This document shows positions 6,319 to 14,696 of a DNA stretch of 20,916 nucleotides, one piece after another (the first letter of the stretch is position 1; the number at the start of each line of letters is the position of its first letter). This DNA is from Lactobacillaceae bacterium (GTDB taxonomy: Bacteria; Bacillota; Bacilli; Lactobacillales; Lactobacillaceae): the NCBI GenBank assembly GCA_902834055.1, contig CADFHB010000013.1, positions 1 through 20,916 of the forward strand, written 5' to 3'. The translations under genes were made by a program, and so were the position numbers. The notes beneath the pieces were generated by a model. The model made no database searches. It was given only the letters and a program-made list of their open reading frames with translations, and was not told the origin of the DNA.

Positions 6319-7746
6319 ATGGCAGATGTTGAACAAAAGGATACAGTTATTGTTGGTGGAGGCCCAGGTGGTTATGTTGCCGCTATCCGGGCTTCGGAAT
6401 TAGGTCAAAAGGTTACTTTAATCGAAAAGGGTGACCCAGGCCTAGGTGGTGTATGTCTGAACGTTGGGTGTGTCCCATCAAAGGCATTGATCGCTGCCGG
6501 ACACCGTCTCCAAGAAGCAAAGGATTCCTCAACCTATGGTGTTTCTAAGACCGACGCTACAATCGACTTCAAGAAGACCCAGGAATGGAAGCAAAAGAAG
6601 GTTGTTGACCGGATGACCCGTGGGGTTAAGATGCTTCTCAAGAAGCACAAGGTAGAAATTATCGATGGTGAAGCCATCATGGATAATGATCACCAACTCC
6701 GGGTTATCAAGCCAGGTCCAAAGCAATTCATGGACAATGACGCCGGCCGGACCATTACTTGGAAGAACCTTATCTTAGCAACGGGTTCCCGTCCAGTTGA
6801 AATTCCAAACTTCAAGTTTGAAGGCCGGGTTATTGACTCTACTGGTGGCCTGAACCTGCCAGAAATCCCTAAAGAACTTGTTGTTATCGGTGGTGGTTAC
6901 ATCGGTTCCGAATTGGCTGGTGCATATGCTAACCTTGGTTCCCATGTTACGATTATCGAAGGCCTTCCTTCAATCCTGAACGGCTTTGACAAGGATATGG
7001 TTAAGGTTGTTGAAAAGAACATGAAGAAGAAGGGCATTGACATCATCACTGGTGCAATGGCTAAGAACTCAGAACAAGACGACAACAGTGTTACGGTTAC
7101 TTACGAAGTTGATGGTAAGGAAAGCTCGATCAAGGCCGACTACTGCATGGTCTCCGTTGGTCGGAAGCCAAACACCGACAACTTCGGTCTTGACATGACC
7201 GGTGTCAAGCTTAATGACCACCACCAAGTTATCGTTGACCAACAAGGTCGGACAAACGTTGATGGTATCTGGGCAATTGGTGACATTGTTCCAGGTCCTG
7301 CCCTGGCTCACAAGGCCTTCTTTGAAGCAAAGACTGCCGCTGGTGCGATTGCCGGAAAGAACACTGCTAACGACTGGGTAGGAGTTCCTGCTGTCTGCTT
7401 CACTGATCCTGAAATGGCAGAAGTTGGTATGAATGTTGACCAAGCTAAGGACAAGGGAATTGAAGTTGCTACTGCACAATTCCCATTTGCCGGTAATGCC
7501 CGGGCCGTTTCCCTGGACGAACCAGATGGCTTCGTTCGTTTGATTTACACTAAGGACGAAAAGAACGTCGTTGGTGCCCAAATCGTTGGCCCTGGTGCTA
7601 GTGACATGGCTGGTGAATTGTCATTAATTGTTAACTGCGGAATGAATGTTGAAGACGTCGACTTAACTATTCACCCACACCCAACTCTTAATGAACCAAT
7701 CCAAGAAGCTGCTGATATTGCGCTTGGTCTGCCAACCCACATTTAG
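6319..7746 (+). CDS. pdhD: Dihydrolipoyl dehydrogenase, PDH E3 component
   Basis: E3 reoxidises the dihydrolipoyl arm of E2 and passes electrons through FAD to NAD+. The 475-residue flavoprotein has the N-terminal FAD-binding GGGPGG (13-18), the redox-active disulfide pair Cys46 and Cys51 in GGVCLNVGCVPSK, an NAD-binding GGGYIGSE motif near residue 192, a second FAD contact ending in DGIWAIGDI, and the C-terminal dimerisation domain with the catalytic His454-Glu459 pair in HPHPTLNE. All active-site residues are intact. It starts 6 bp after pdhC, with its GGAGG inside the last pdhC codons. A strong terminator follows, closing the operon. An identical E3 may also serve other 2-oxoacid complexes, which the sequence here cannot show. 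Confidence 0.97.
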   Translation: MADVEQKDTVIVGGGPGGYVAAIRASELGQKVTLIEKGDPGLGGVCLNVGCVPSKALIAAGHRLQEAKDSSTYGVSKTDATIDFKKTQEWKQKKVVDRMTRGVKMLLKKHKVEIIDGEAIMDNDHQLRVIKPGPKQFMDNDAGRTITWKNLILATGSRPVEIPNFKFEGRVIDSTGGLNLPEIPKELVVIGGGYIGSELAGAYANLGSHVTIIEGLPSILNGFDKDMVKVVEKNMKKKGIDIITGAMAKNSEQDDNSVTVTYEVDGKESSIKADYCMVSVGRKPNTDNFGLDMTGVKLNDHHQVIVDQQGRTNVDGIWAIGDIVPGPALAHKAFFEAKTAAGAIAGKNTANDWVGVPAVCFTDPEMAEVGMNVDQAKDKGIEVATAQFPFAGNARAVSLDEPDGFVRLIYTKDEKNVVGAQIVGPGASDMAGELSLIVNCGMNVEDVDLTIHPHPTLNEPIQEAADIALGLPTHI

Positions 7747-7767
7747 CACTGAACGTTAATATAAGTG

Positions 7768-7807
7768 AACAAGGAGTTACGACTGCGGTTGTAACTCCTT
7801 GTTTTTT
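7768..7807 (+). terminator. Terminator of the pdh operon
   Basis: A stem of 16 pairs (7768-7783 with 7788-7803, one G-T) around a TGCG tetraloop runs into a T-tract. It lies 22 bp after the pdhD stop. Confidence 0.92.
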
Positions 7808-7812
7808 GGGTC

Positions 7813-7841
7813 TCGCCATCTTTTAGCAAGCAGGTTATAAT
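7813..7841 (+). promoter_or_regulatory. Promoter for the UPF0223/IMPase pair
   Basis: TATAAT (7836-7841) is a perfect -10. Seventeen bp upstream is TCGCCA (7813-7818), which matches the -35 consensus at three or four positions. The start point would be about 29 bp before the ATG at 7877. Confidence 0.6.
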
Positions 7842-7876
7842 ATAGCCAGTTAGCGTTAAAGGGGAGAGGTAAATTC

Positions 7877-8161
7877 ATGAAACAGCAAAGTTATTCATAC
7901 CCACTTGATCCTGACTGGACGACGGATGAGATGGAGACAGTGATTGCTTTTTTACGGATAGTTGAGGATGCATATGAAATTGGCGCTCCCCGTAGCAAGG
8001 TCTTGGAAAAGTACCGTGCATTTAAAAAGGTCGTCAACAGCAAAGCGGGGGAAAAGCAACTGGGGCGGCAGTTCGCTAAGAATTCTGGCTATCAGCTCTA
8101 TACTGTTGTGAAACTTGCTTCAACGAGTCAAAAGAAAATGATTAAGGTGGCTGATGATTAA
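7877..8161 (+). CDS. UPF0223 family protein (YktA-like)
   Basis: This 94-residue cytosolic protein belongs to the UPF0223 family (B. subtilis YktA), whose function is unknown to me. The recognisable core is YSYPLDPDWTTDEMETVIAF at the start, the helical YEIGAPRSKVLEKYRAFKKVV, then KAGEKQLGRQFAKNSGYQLYTVVK. It looks all-helical and carries no membrane segment. A strong GGGGAGAGG site sits about 7 nt before the ATG. Its TAA overlaps the ATG of the following phosphatase gene by one base, so the two are translationally coupled. The pair follows pdhD and precedes typA, an arrangement also seen near pdh in other Firmicutes. Confidence 0.88.
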   Translation: MKQQSYSYPLDPDWTTDEMETVIAFLRIVEDAYEIGAPRSKVLEKYRAFKKVVNSKAGEKQLGRQFAKNSGYQLYTVVKLASTSQKKMIKVADD

Positions 8162-8928
8162 TGACTGAAGAGATCGACGCGGCCGTTATTAAGTTGATTC
8201 AAAATGTTAATGAAATGACCCTCAAGCGAATGAACGAGCCCTTTCATGTCGCAGAAAAGACCAATTACAATGACTTGGTAACCACTGTTGATAAGGAAAA
8301 CGAACGTTTTATTGACCAGCAACTGAAAATAATTGATCCGGGCTGTCGGATCTTAAGTGAGGAAGGATTTGGCACTCATAATCTGACGAGCCTTAGCGGT
8401 CATGTTTGGATTGTGGATCCAATCGATGGGACGCTTAACTTTGTCCGCCAGCATGATAATTTTGGTATTATGTTAGCCCTGTATGTTGATGGTCAGCCGA
8501 CTCTGGGATATATCATGGACTGTGTTAACCGCCGCCTGTACCATGGTGGCAGGGGACAGGGCGTCTACGTTAATGAAAAACGGGTTGCGCCCCCAGTTAA
8601 TCTCGACCTTCACCATGGCCTGGTGGCAATTAGTAGTCCCTTAATCTTAAGCAATGTTCATCACCTACCAGCGGTTGCCCAAGCAGCCAGCGGCCTTCGG
8701 ATGTACGGCAGTGCGGCTAAGGAAATGATTGGTGTCTTAAGCGGTGAGTTAGTAGCTTACATTTCACACTTACGGCCGTGGGATCTGGCCGCTGGACGTG
8801 TTTTGGCCGAAGAACTGGGCCTTGTCGTTAAATCAATTGACGGCACCACGCCAGATGTGCTATCATCTAACCTTGTATTGGTAGCTACAACACAAGCCAG
8901 TGAGGATATTGCAAAGATTACTGGTTAG
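8161..8928 (+). CDS. Inositol monophosphatase family protein
   Basis: The 255-residue protein is a Mg2+-dependent phosphatase of the inositol monophosphatase/SuhB/CysQ superfamily. Metal-binding motifs are all present and ordered: the EE pair at 67-68 (SEEGFG), DPIDGT (86-91) inside WIVDPIDGTLNF, and PWDLAAG with Asp208. The N-terminal helix carries the KTNYNDLVTTVDKENE region typical of the family. Active-site residues appear intact, so it should be an active phosphatase, but substrate (inositol phosphate, PAP, or a sugar phosphate) cannot be deduced. It overlaps the UPF0223 gene by 1 bp with no separate ribosome-binding site needed, and is followed by a terminator, making a two-gene operon. 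B. subtilis YktC is a comparable protein. Confidence 0.93.
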   Translation: MTEEIDAAVIKLIQNVNEMTLKRMNEPFHVAEKTNYNDLVTTVDKENERFIDQQLKIIDPGCRILSEEGFGTHNLTSLSGHVWIVDPIDGTLNFVRQHDNFGIMLALYVDGQPTLGYIMDCVNRRLYHGGRGQGVYVNEKRVAPPVNLDLHHGLVAISSPLILSNVHHLPAVAQAASGLRMYGSAAKEMIGVLSGELVAYISHLRPWDLAAGRVLAEELGLVVKSIDGTTPDVLSSNLVLVATTQASEDIAKITG

Positions 8929-8933
8929 CTGTT

Positions 8934-8963
8934 AAGCTGTGACTAAATTGTCACAGTTTTTTT
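8934..8963 (+). terminator. Terminator after the IMPase gene
   Basis: A perfect 7-bp stem CTGTGAC/GTCACAG (8937-8943 with 8950-8956), extendable by A-T and G-T pairs, is followed by seven T residues. It lies 8 bp after the stop codon. Confidence 0.88.
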
Positions 8964-8992
8964 GTGAAATCGAAGCTGGAAGAGTGTATACT
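8962..8992 (+). promoter_or_regulatory. Candidate typA promoter
   Basis: TATACT (8987-8992) matches five of six -10 bases. The best -35 is TTGTGA (8962-8967) at a long 19-bp spacing, overlapping the T-tract of the preceding terminator. The start would be about 35 bp before the typA ATG. Confidence 0.45.
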
Positions 8993-9033
8993 TATCCAGG
9001 AATAATTGTTTAAATGAAAGGAAGAACCAAGCA

Positions 9034-10878
9034 ATGAAAAGACGTGACGACATTCGTAACATTGCGATCATTGCCCACGTTGACCACGGTAAGACAACCC
9101 TGGTTAACGAAATGCTGAAGCAATCAGATACTTTACCAGAGCACTTCTCAATTGAAGATCGTGCGATGGATACTAACGCAATCGAACGTGAACGGGGTAT
9201 CACTATCCTGTCTAAGAACACTGCTGTTAAGTACGGTAAGTACCAAATCAACATCCTGGATACCCCAGGACACGCCGATTTCGGTGGTGAAGTGGAACGG
9301 GTTATGAAGATGGTTGACGGTGTCCTCCTGGTTGTTGATGCCTTTGAAGGAACGATGCCACAAACCCGCTTCGTTTTAAAGAAAGCATTGGAACAACACT
9401 TAACCCCAATTGTTGTCATCAACAAGGTTGATCGTAAGGGTGCTCGTCCGGAAGAAGTAGTTGACGAAGTTCTGGACCTCTTTATTGAATTAGGGGCCGA
9501 TGAAGACCAACTTGACTTCCCAGTTGTTTACACTTCTGCCATGAATGGGACTTCTAGTTACGATTCCGACATTTCTACACAGGAACACACTATGAAGCCG
9601 CTGTTTGATACAATTATCAAGACCATTCCGGCGCCAGTTGACAACTCTGATGAACCACTTCAATTCCAAGTTGCTATCCTTGACTACAACGACTTTGTTG
9701 GCCGGATCGGTATTGGCCGGGTATTCCGGGGAACCATTAAGGTTGGGGATAACGTTACCCTCTTGAAACTTGATGGTTCTAAGAAGAACTTCCGGGTTAC
9801 TAAGCTGTTTGGGTTCTTCGGGCTTAAGCGACTGGAAATTAAGGAAGCAAAAGCTGGGGACTTAATTGCTGTTTCCGGGATGGAAGACATCAACGTTGGT
9901 GAAACGGTTGCTGATCCTGACCACCCAGAAGCACTGACGCCACTGCGGATTGATCCACCGACACTGCGGATGACTTTCCGGACCAACGATTCACCATTTG
10001 CGGGCCGGGAAGGTAAGTTTGTGACTGCTCGTCAACTGGAAACTCGTCTGAAGCGTGAAATGCAGACCGATGTTTCCCTGAAGGTTGAAGACACGGATGA
10101 TCCAGGTGCCTGGACGGTTTCTGGACGTGGTGAACTGCACCTTTCAATCCTGATTGAAACTTTGCGTCGTGAGGGTTACGAACTGTCTGTTTCACGGCCA
10201 GAAGTTATTTACCGTGAAGTTGATGGAACAATGTGCGAACCATTCGAAGAAGTCCAGATTGATACCCCTGATGAATACACCGGTGGTGTTATCGACAGCT
10301 TATCCAAGCGTAAGGGTGAAATGCAAAACATGGAACCCGGTGAAAATGGTCAGACGCGCCTGATCTTCCTCGCACCTTCACGGGGCTTGATTGGTTACTC
10401 CACTGAATTCATGACTCTTACCCGGGGATACGGAATCATGAGCCACACCTTTGAAAAGTACGCACCAGTTATCAAGAACTGGAACCCTGGTCGGCAAAAG
10501 GGAACGCTGGTTTCAATGAATGCCGGTAAGGCAACGACTTACGCAATGATGGGGATTGAAAGTCGTGGTCGTCTCCTGATTGACCCAGGTACGGAAGTTT
10601 ACGAAGGGATGATCGTTGGTGAAAACAGCCGTGAAAACGACATTACTGTTAACATCACCAAGGGTAAGAACTTGACTAACGTTCGTGCAGCAGGTTCTGA
10701 TGAAATGGCCCACATCAAGACACCAACTCACTTCTCCCTTGAAGAATCGCTTGAATTCTTGAACGAGGATGAATACTGTGAAGTAACTCCAGAAAACATT
10801 CGTCTACGGAAGAAGATTTTGAACACTAATGCACGTGAAAAGGAAGCAAAGCGCCGTCGTGCTGCTTCGCGGAAATAG
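9034..10878 (+). CDS. typA: Ribosome-associated translational GTPase TypA/BipA
   Basis: TypA (BipA) is an EF-G-like GTPase that binds the ribosome and supports 50S assembly and growth under stress such as cold. At 614 residues it has the family length. The G domain shows G1 AHVDHGKTT (14-22, Lys20), the switch I segment RERGITI (52-58), G3 DTPGH (76-80, with the catalytic His80) and G4 NKVD (130-133). These are followed by the beta-barrel domain, EF-G-like domains III and V, and the TypA-specific C-terminal domain ending in a basic [12 protein letters not shown] tail. AAAGGAAG lies about 10 nt before the ATG. Codon bias is as strong as in pdh, implying abundant protein. It is a single-gene unit between two terminators. 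Confidence 0.97.
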   Translation: MKRRDDIRNIAIIAHVDHGKTTLVNEMLKQSDTLPEHFSIEDRAMDTNAIERERGITILSKNTAVKYGKYQINILDTPGHADFGGEVERVMKMVDGVLLVVDAFEGTMPQTRFVLKKALEQHLTPIVVINKVDRKGARPEEVVDEVLDLFIELGADEDQLDFPVVYTSAMNGTSSYDSDISTQEHTMKPLFDTIIKTIPAPVDNSDEPLQFQVAILDYNDFVGRIGIGRVFRGTIKVGDNVTLLKLDGSKKNFRVTKLFGFFGLKRLEIKEAKAGDLIAVSGMEDINVGETVADPDHPEALTPLRIDPPTLRMTFRTNDSPFAGREGKFVTARQLETRLKREMQTDVSLKVEDTDDPGAWTVSGRGELHLSILIETLRREGYELSVSRPEVIYREVDGTMCEPFEEVQIDTPDEYTGGVIDSLSKRKGEMQNMEPGENGQTRLIFLAPSRGLIGYSTEFMTLTRGYGIMSHTFEKYAPVIKNWNPGRQKGTLVSMNAGKATTYAMMGIESRGRLLIDPGTEVYEGMIVGENSRENDITVNITKGKNLTNVRAAGSDEMAHIKTPTHFSLEESLEFLNEDEYCEVTPENIRLRKKILNTNAREKEAKRRRAASRK

Positions 10879-10892
10879 TTACTGACTACGGA

Positions 10893-10935
10893 GGGAACTG
10901 GAAAGGACATTGGTCCTTAACCGGTTCCCTTTTTT
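10893..10935 (+). terminator. typA terminator
   Basis: The outer stem GGGAACTGG/CCGGTTCCC (10893-10901 with 10921-10929) and an inner AAGGAC/GTCCTT stem closing an ATTG loop are separated by a small internal loop and followed by six T residues. Confidence 0.88.
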
Positions 10936-10959
10936 CATCCGCGTAACCTTTTCTAAATT

Positions 10960-10984
10960 TAACATTAACGATTAATGTTATAAT
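10960..10984 (+). promoter_or_regulatory. ftsW operon promoter with a perfect palindrome against the -10
   Basis: An extended -10, TGTTATAAT with TATAAT at 10979-10984, lies 44 bp before the ftsW ATG; no convincing -35 is visible. A perfect inverted repeat covers 10960-10980: a 9-bp arm TAACATTAA, a 3-bp CGA centre and the complementary arm, whose last bases run into the -10 box. A symmetric site here could be bound by a dimeric repressor. The operator role is inference; the promoter and palindrome are visible. Confidence 0.6.
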
Positions 10985-11028
10985 TAAATCTGTATTTTAT
11001 TGGTTAAGGTAGGTGGCAGTTAATTAAA

Positions 11029-12249
11029 ATGAGAAAATTACGGCTCCGGCGGCTTCCACTGAAGAGCGCATGGCAGGATATGCGCTACTGGGATTACTAC
11101 TTACTTGTCCCGTTTTTAGTGCTTTGCTTGGCCGGAATAATCATGGTTTATTCTTCTAGTGCGGGCATCGAGATGCAAAACGGGGGAAGTCCGCAAAGCT
11201 ACTTAGTAAAGCAGTCAATCTACGCCTTACTGGGAATGGGCTGTGTATTCTTCTTCGCTAACCTGTCGATGAAGCACTTACGAACACGGCGCTTTTTGCG
11301 GGATTCAACCTTCATAATGCTTTTCTTGCTGTTATTCGTCCTGGTTGTTGGCCGGGCAGTTAACGGGGCCAAGGGTTGGATTTCCCTGGGGCCAATTAAT
11401 ATTCAGCCAGCGGAATTTTGTAAGTTGTACTTAATCTTGTACCTGGCCGACCGGATGGCCAGGGCGCGGCAGAGTGGGTCCCACTTTCTGGACTCGGGTG
11501 CTGCCGCTGGTCCCCTCCTGTTTGCGTTCGCGTTTTTGATCCTGATCCTCGTTCAACCTGATACGGGGGGCTTCGCAATCAACTTCGCAATTATTGCGGT
11601 GATGTTGCTCGCCTGTGACTTCCGCTGGGGTTTCGGTATCGGCCTAATTGTTGGTGTGCCCACTGTTTGCTACTTCCTTTTGGAAAAAGCCATTGAGTCC
11701 GGACTCTTTCACGGTGGTTACCGGGCCCAACGATTCATTGCCTTTATGAACCCCTTTGGCAATGCCAGTGGCTCAGGGAGTCAACTGGTTAATTCCTATT
11801 ACGCGATTAGTAACGGGGGAATTTTTGGTGTGGGCCTTGGTAATAGTATTCAAAAGATGGGTTACCTTCCCGAACCAAATACCGACTTTATCATGTCAAT
11901 TGTGAGTGAGGAGTTGGGCCTGGTTGGGGTAACAGTCATTTTGGGTCTTTTACTATGTCTGATCTGTCGGATTATCCTGGTCGGTGTCCGGAGTAATTCA
12001 CTATACCAAACCTTGATTTGTTATGGGACAGCGACTTTTATGATCATTGAAACGGCCTTTAACATTGGTGGTGTCTTGGGCCTTCTCCCAATCACCGGGG
12101 TTACTTTTCCCTTCATCAGTTACGGGGGATCTAGTATGCTGGTTTTGTCCAGTGCAGTGGGGATCATCATGAACATCAGTATCCAACAAAATAAGGGTCG
12201 CCTCCAAATGGGGAGACCGTTTGTGGCGAATGAAAGGGGTAATTATTAA
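11029..12249 (+). CDS. ftsW: FtsW/RodA/SpoVE-family peptidoglycan glycosyltransferase, probably FtsW
   Basis: SEDS-family polymerases join lipid II into glycan strands; FtsW acts at the division septum with a class B penicillin-binding protein. The 406-residue protein has about ten hydrophobic segments, a basic cytoplasmic N-terminus (MRKLRLRRLPLK), the early signature GIIMVYSSSA, a WISLGPINIQPAEFCK segment after the second pair of helices, the catalytic-loop region NPFGNASGSGSQLVNSYYAI, SIVSEELGLVG, and the terminal LPITGVTFPFISYGGSS, all hallmarks of the family. FtsW is preferred over RodA because the gene heads the ylbG-rsmD-coaD cluster, as in other Firmicutes. An AAGGTAGGTGG stretch lies about 12 nt upstream, a somewhat long spacing. 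Its stop overlaps the ylbG start by one base. In some relatives a pyruvate carboxylase gene lies between ftsW and ylbG; it is absent here. Confidence 0.93.
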   Translation: MRKLRLRRLPLKSAWQDMRYWDYYLLVPFLVLCLAGIIMVYSSSAGIEMQNGGSPQSYLVKQSIYALLGMGCVFFFANLSMKHLRTRRFLRDSTFIMLFLLLFVLVVGRAVNGAKGWISLGPINIQPAEFCKLYLILYLADRMARARQSGSHFLDSGAAAGPLLFAFAFLILILVQPDTGGFAINFAIIAVMLLACDFRWGFGIGLIVGVPTVCYFLLEKAIESGLFHGGYRAQRFIAFMNPFGNASGSGSQLVNSYYAISNGGIFGVGLGNSIQKMGYLPEPNTDFIMSIVSEELGLVGVTVILGLLLCLICRIILVGVRSNSLYQTLICYGTATFMIIETAFNIGGVLGLLPITGVTFPFISYGGSSMLVLSSAVGIIMNISIQQNKGRLQMGRPFVANERGNY

Positions 12250-12533
12250 TGTTCAAATTAACCGCACGGCGCGCCCTAATTGTTTACATTAATGGTAACC
12301 GTGTTATTCGGACCCTCCGCCACTACGGAATGGTTCGTTATGTCTCGCGGCGGATGCACTATGTTGTACTGTATGTTGACCAGGACCAAGTAACAGCTGT
12401 TACAGACAGGCTAAAGAAACTGCGGGCAGTACGCAGGGTCGAGCAGTCCTACCGGCCAGACCTTGACCCCACCCTTACCGATTTGGAAATGACGGGAATA
12501 TACAAATTGCATGATGAGGATGATAAAACATGA
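12249..12533 (+). CDS. ylbG: YlbG family protein (UPF0298)
   Basis: This 94-residue cytosolic protein matches the YlbG/DUF2129 family: the RRALIVYINGNRVIRTLRHYG opening, RYVSRRMHYVVLYVDQDQ and RRVEQSYRPDLDP are the conserved blocks. The function is not established to my knowledge, though the gene is conserved beside rsmD and coaD. It starts at an ATG overlapping the ftsW TAA and ends in a TGA overlapping the rsmD ATG (ATGA), so it depends on coupled translation. The acidic, Lys/Asp-rich C-terminal tail (HDEDDKT) is extra to the conserved core. Confidence 0.9.
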   Translation: MFKLTARRALIVYINGNRVIRTLRHYGMVRYVSRRMHYVVLYVDQDQVTAVTDRLKKLRAVRRVEQSYRPDLDPTLTDLEMTGIYKLHDEDDKT

Positions 12534-13090
12534 GAGTAGTTGCAGGAAAATTTGGTGGTCGCCGGCTTAGTGCGGTCCCGGGGATGGCGACCCGGCCGAC
12601 CACTGACAAAGTCAAGGAAGCCCTGTTTAACATTATTGGCCCCTACTTTGACGGTGGACAGAGCCTGGACCTATTTGGCGGGAGTGGAGGTCTGAGTATT
12701 GAGGCCGTTTCCCGGGGAATCGATATGGCGGTATTGGTTGACCGCCAATACCAAGCCATTAAGACAATTAAGAAAAACATTGCGACCACCAAACATCCAG
12801 ACCAATTCCAAGTCTATAAGATGGACGCCCACAAGGCTCTTAAGCTCTTGGGTAAGAAAGGGCAGGCTTTTAACCTGGTCTTTCTTGATCCCCCATACGC
12901 CAAGCAGCAAATCGTTAAGGACATGTCATTGATGGCGGAAAACGACCTGTTGGCAAATGGTGCAGTCATTGTTGCCGAGACAAATCAGGAAGCCAAGTTG
13001 CCAGACCATGACTGGGACCATTTTAAGTTCTGTAAACGGCAGTCCTATGGGATCACCGTCCTAACAATCTACCAATACGAAAAGGAGTAG
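12530..13090 (+). CDS. rsmD: 16S rRNA (guanine(966)-N(2))-methyltransferase
   Basis: RsmD methylates G966 of 16S rRNA in the small subunit head using S-adenosylmethionine. The 186-residue Rossmann-fold protein begins with the family signature MRVVAGKFGGRRL and TRPTTDKVKEALFN, then the SAM-binding motif I LDLFGGSGGLSIEAVSRG (about 46-63) and the N6/N2-methyltransferase catalytic motif DPPY at 120-123. The motif I Gly at the third position (usually Ala, LFAGSG) is a mild change. It overlaps ylbG by 4 bp and is followed 4 bp later by coaD, with which it is nearly always paired. Confidence 0.95.
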   Translation: MRVVAGKFGGRRLSAVPGMATRPTTDKVKEALFNIIGPYFDGGQSLDLFGGSGGLSIEAVSRGIDMAVLVDRQYQAIKTIKKNIATTKHPDQFQVYKMDAHKALKLLGKKGQAFNLVFLDPPYAKQQIVKDMSLMAENDLLANGAVIVAETNQEAKLPDHDWDHFKFCKRQSYGITVLTIYQYEKE

Positions 13091-13094
13091 AAAT

Positions 13095-13616
13095 ATGAAA
13101 ATTGCATTATTTCCAGGAACCTTTGACCCCCTGACGCTGGGTCATCTTGACCTTATTAAGCGGGGGAGCGCCCTGTTTGACCAACTCGCGGTGGCGGTAA
13201 TGACCAACGAGAGTAAGAAACCACTGTTTACCGTTGATGAACGTGTTGCGCAGGTAAAGGAAGCAGTTAGTGGGCTCGCTAATGTATCAGTCATCACTGC
13301 TCAGGGATTGACTGTTGACCTAATGAATAAAATTGGGGCCGATTACTTGATGCGGGGACTACGTAACACCGAAGACTTTCGCTATGAGCGTGATATTTCG
13401 GCAATGAATAACTACCTTGATGACCAGTGTGAAACGGTCTTCTTCTTGGCAAAGCCGGAATACCAGCACCTGTCGAGTAGTTTACTGAAGGAAGTAACCG
13501 CTGCAGGCGGTGATATTTCAGCCTACCTTCCCGCCAATATTAATACGGCCTTGAAGAAGCGTCTTGAAGAACGTCAACTGATGCAGGTGAAGGAAAGTAA
13601 TGAAAAGACAAGATAA
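13095..13616 (+). CDS. coaD: Phosphopantetheine adenylyltransferase
   Basis: CoaD transfers AMP from ATP to 4'-phosphopantetheine, the penultimate step of CoA synthesis. The 173-residue nucleotidyltransferase has the adenylate-binding signature PGTFDPLTLGH (7-17), equivalent to the TxGH motif with His17, then YLMRGLRNTEDFRYE, which contacts the pantetheine, and SSSLLKEV near the end. Length is slightly above the usual 160 or so because of a short charged tail (EERQLMQVKESNEKTR). AAGGAG sits just upstream of the ATG. The tail overlaps the start of the next gene by 17 bp in another frame. CoA made here feeds the acetyl-CoA-forming PDH complex encoded upstream, a metabolic and not a regulatory link. 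Confidence 0.96.
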   Translation: MKIALFPGTFDPLTLGHLDLIKRGSALFDQLAVAVMTNESKKPLFTVDERVAQVKEAVSGLANVSVITAQGLTVDLMNKIGADYLMRGLRNTEDFRYERDISAMNNYLDDQCETVFFLAKPEYQHLSSSLLKEVTAAGGDISAYLPANINTALKKRLEERQLMQVKESNEKTR

Positions 13617-14649
13617 AAAGGTTCTGCGGTGGATTGGTGTTGCCCTGGTTGCCGTCCTCTTCGTTGCGTGGTCGCTTTTGTGGCCACTCAACTCCTACAT
13701 TGAAGCACCCGGCAACGCCAGTAACCTCCGCTCATTTGTAAAAATTAAGGGACACCCGGACCCGGGGAAGGGAAGCTTTATGATTACTTCAGTTGCCCTC
13801 CAGCAGGCCCGGCCAGCAACTTACCTCATGGCAAAGATGGTCCCTTATTTGTCAATCGAGAGTGCTGATGACGTTACGGGCGGGCAAAATAACGCAACCT
13901 TTGACCGAGTACAAAAGTTTTATATGCAAAGCTCGATAAATGAAGCCATTGCGGTTGCCTATAAGGCCGCTCACCAGCCAGTAAGTAAGAAGTACCTGGG
14001 AATTTATGTCTTGCAGGTTCAACCGTCTTCAAAGTTTAAGAAGGTTATTCACGTTGGGGATACGATTACCAAGGTAAATGGCCGCCATTTCAACACGGCC
14101 CAGGGCTACCAAAAGTACATTGGTCGGCAAAGAGTTGGCAGTCCGTTGAAGGTGACCTTTAAGCGGAACGGTAAAGAACATACTGCCACGAGGAAACTCG
14201 TTCGGCTAACCAAAAAGCGCGCCGGAATTGGTATCATGTTGACCAATAATATGAAGGTTCACACGAGACCGGCCGTCAAGGTTGATCCAGGACAATTAGG
14301 GGGACCTTCTGGCGGACTGATGTTTACTTTGCAAATCTACCAGCAGATCAGTGGTCACGACTTACAACGGGGGCGCAAGATTGCCGGGACTGGGACAATT
14401 GACTCTGCCGGTCGGGTCGGTGAAATTGGCGGAATTGACAAGAAGGTTATCGCCGCCCACCGTGCCGGGGCAACGATTTTCTTTGCACCGTACGTTAAGC
14501 CCTCTAAGTTGCTTTTAAAATACGAGGAGGGTCACCAGACGAATTACCAGATGGCCAAGGCAACGGCCAAAAAATATGCACCAAACATGAAAGTTGTTCC
14601 GGTGACCAGCTTTAAGCAGGCGGTTAACTACCTGGAAAGCCACCGTTAA
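13600..14649 (+). CDS. ylbL: Membrane-anchored PDZ-Lon (S16) serine protease, YlbL/DdcP type
   Basis: The 349-residue protein has an N-terminal membrane anchor (about 11-30), a PDZ domain (about 130-200, LGIYVLQVQPSSKFKKVIHVGDTITKVNG region) and a C-terminal Lon-type S16 protease domain without the ATPase. Catalytic Ser237 lies in GGPSGG and Lys282 in GGIDKKVIAAH, 45 residues apart, the same spacing as the Ser/Lys dyad of B. subtilis YlbL (DdcP), which degrades the division inhibitor YneA after DNA damage. In streptococci the related SepM processes a competence peptide; here the substrate is unknown. AAGGAAAG precedes the ATG, which lies inside the end of coaD. It is the last gene of the ftsW operon, which fits a division-linked role, and it stands next to competence genes. 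The dyad is intact, so the enzyme is probably active. Confidence 0.92.
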   Translation: MKRQDKKVLRWIGVALVAVLFVAWSLLWPLNSYIEAPGNASNLRSFVKIKGHPDPGKGSFMITSVALQQARPATYLMAKMVPYLSIESADDVTGGQNNATFDRVQKFYMQSSINEAIAVAYKAAHQPVSKKYLGIYVLQVQPSSKFKKVIHVGDTITKVNGRHFNTAQGYQKYIGRQRVGSPLKVTFKRNGKEHTATRKLVRLTKKRAGIGIMLTNNMKVHTRPAVKVDPGQLGGPSGGLMFTLQIYQQISGHDLQRGRKIAGTGTIDSAGRVGEIGGIDKKVIAAHRAGATIFFAPYVKPSKLLLKYEEGHQTNYQMAKATAKKYAPNMKVVPVTSFKQAVNYLESHR

Positions 14650-14660
14650 CCATTTTAATA

Positions 14661-14696
14661 AAGAAACGGAAGATTAAGCTTTTCCGTTTCTTTTTT
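14661..14696 (+). terminator. Terminator of the ftsW operon
   Basis: GAAACGGAA/TTCCGTTTC (14663-14671 with 14682-14690) closes a 10-nt loop and is followed by six T residues. It lies 13 bp after the protease stop codon and about 36 bp before comEA. Confidence 0.9.

Noticed and set aside
7069..7581. A 170-codon minus-strand ORF inside pdhD
   Set aside because: Antisense shadow of a complete, motif-bearing E3 gene; no recognisable protein pattern.
8943..9425. A 160-codon minus-strand ORF covering the typA start and promoter region
   Set aside because: It overlaps the intact GTPase domain of TypA and a terminator; the translation has no recognisable domain.
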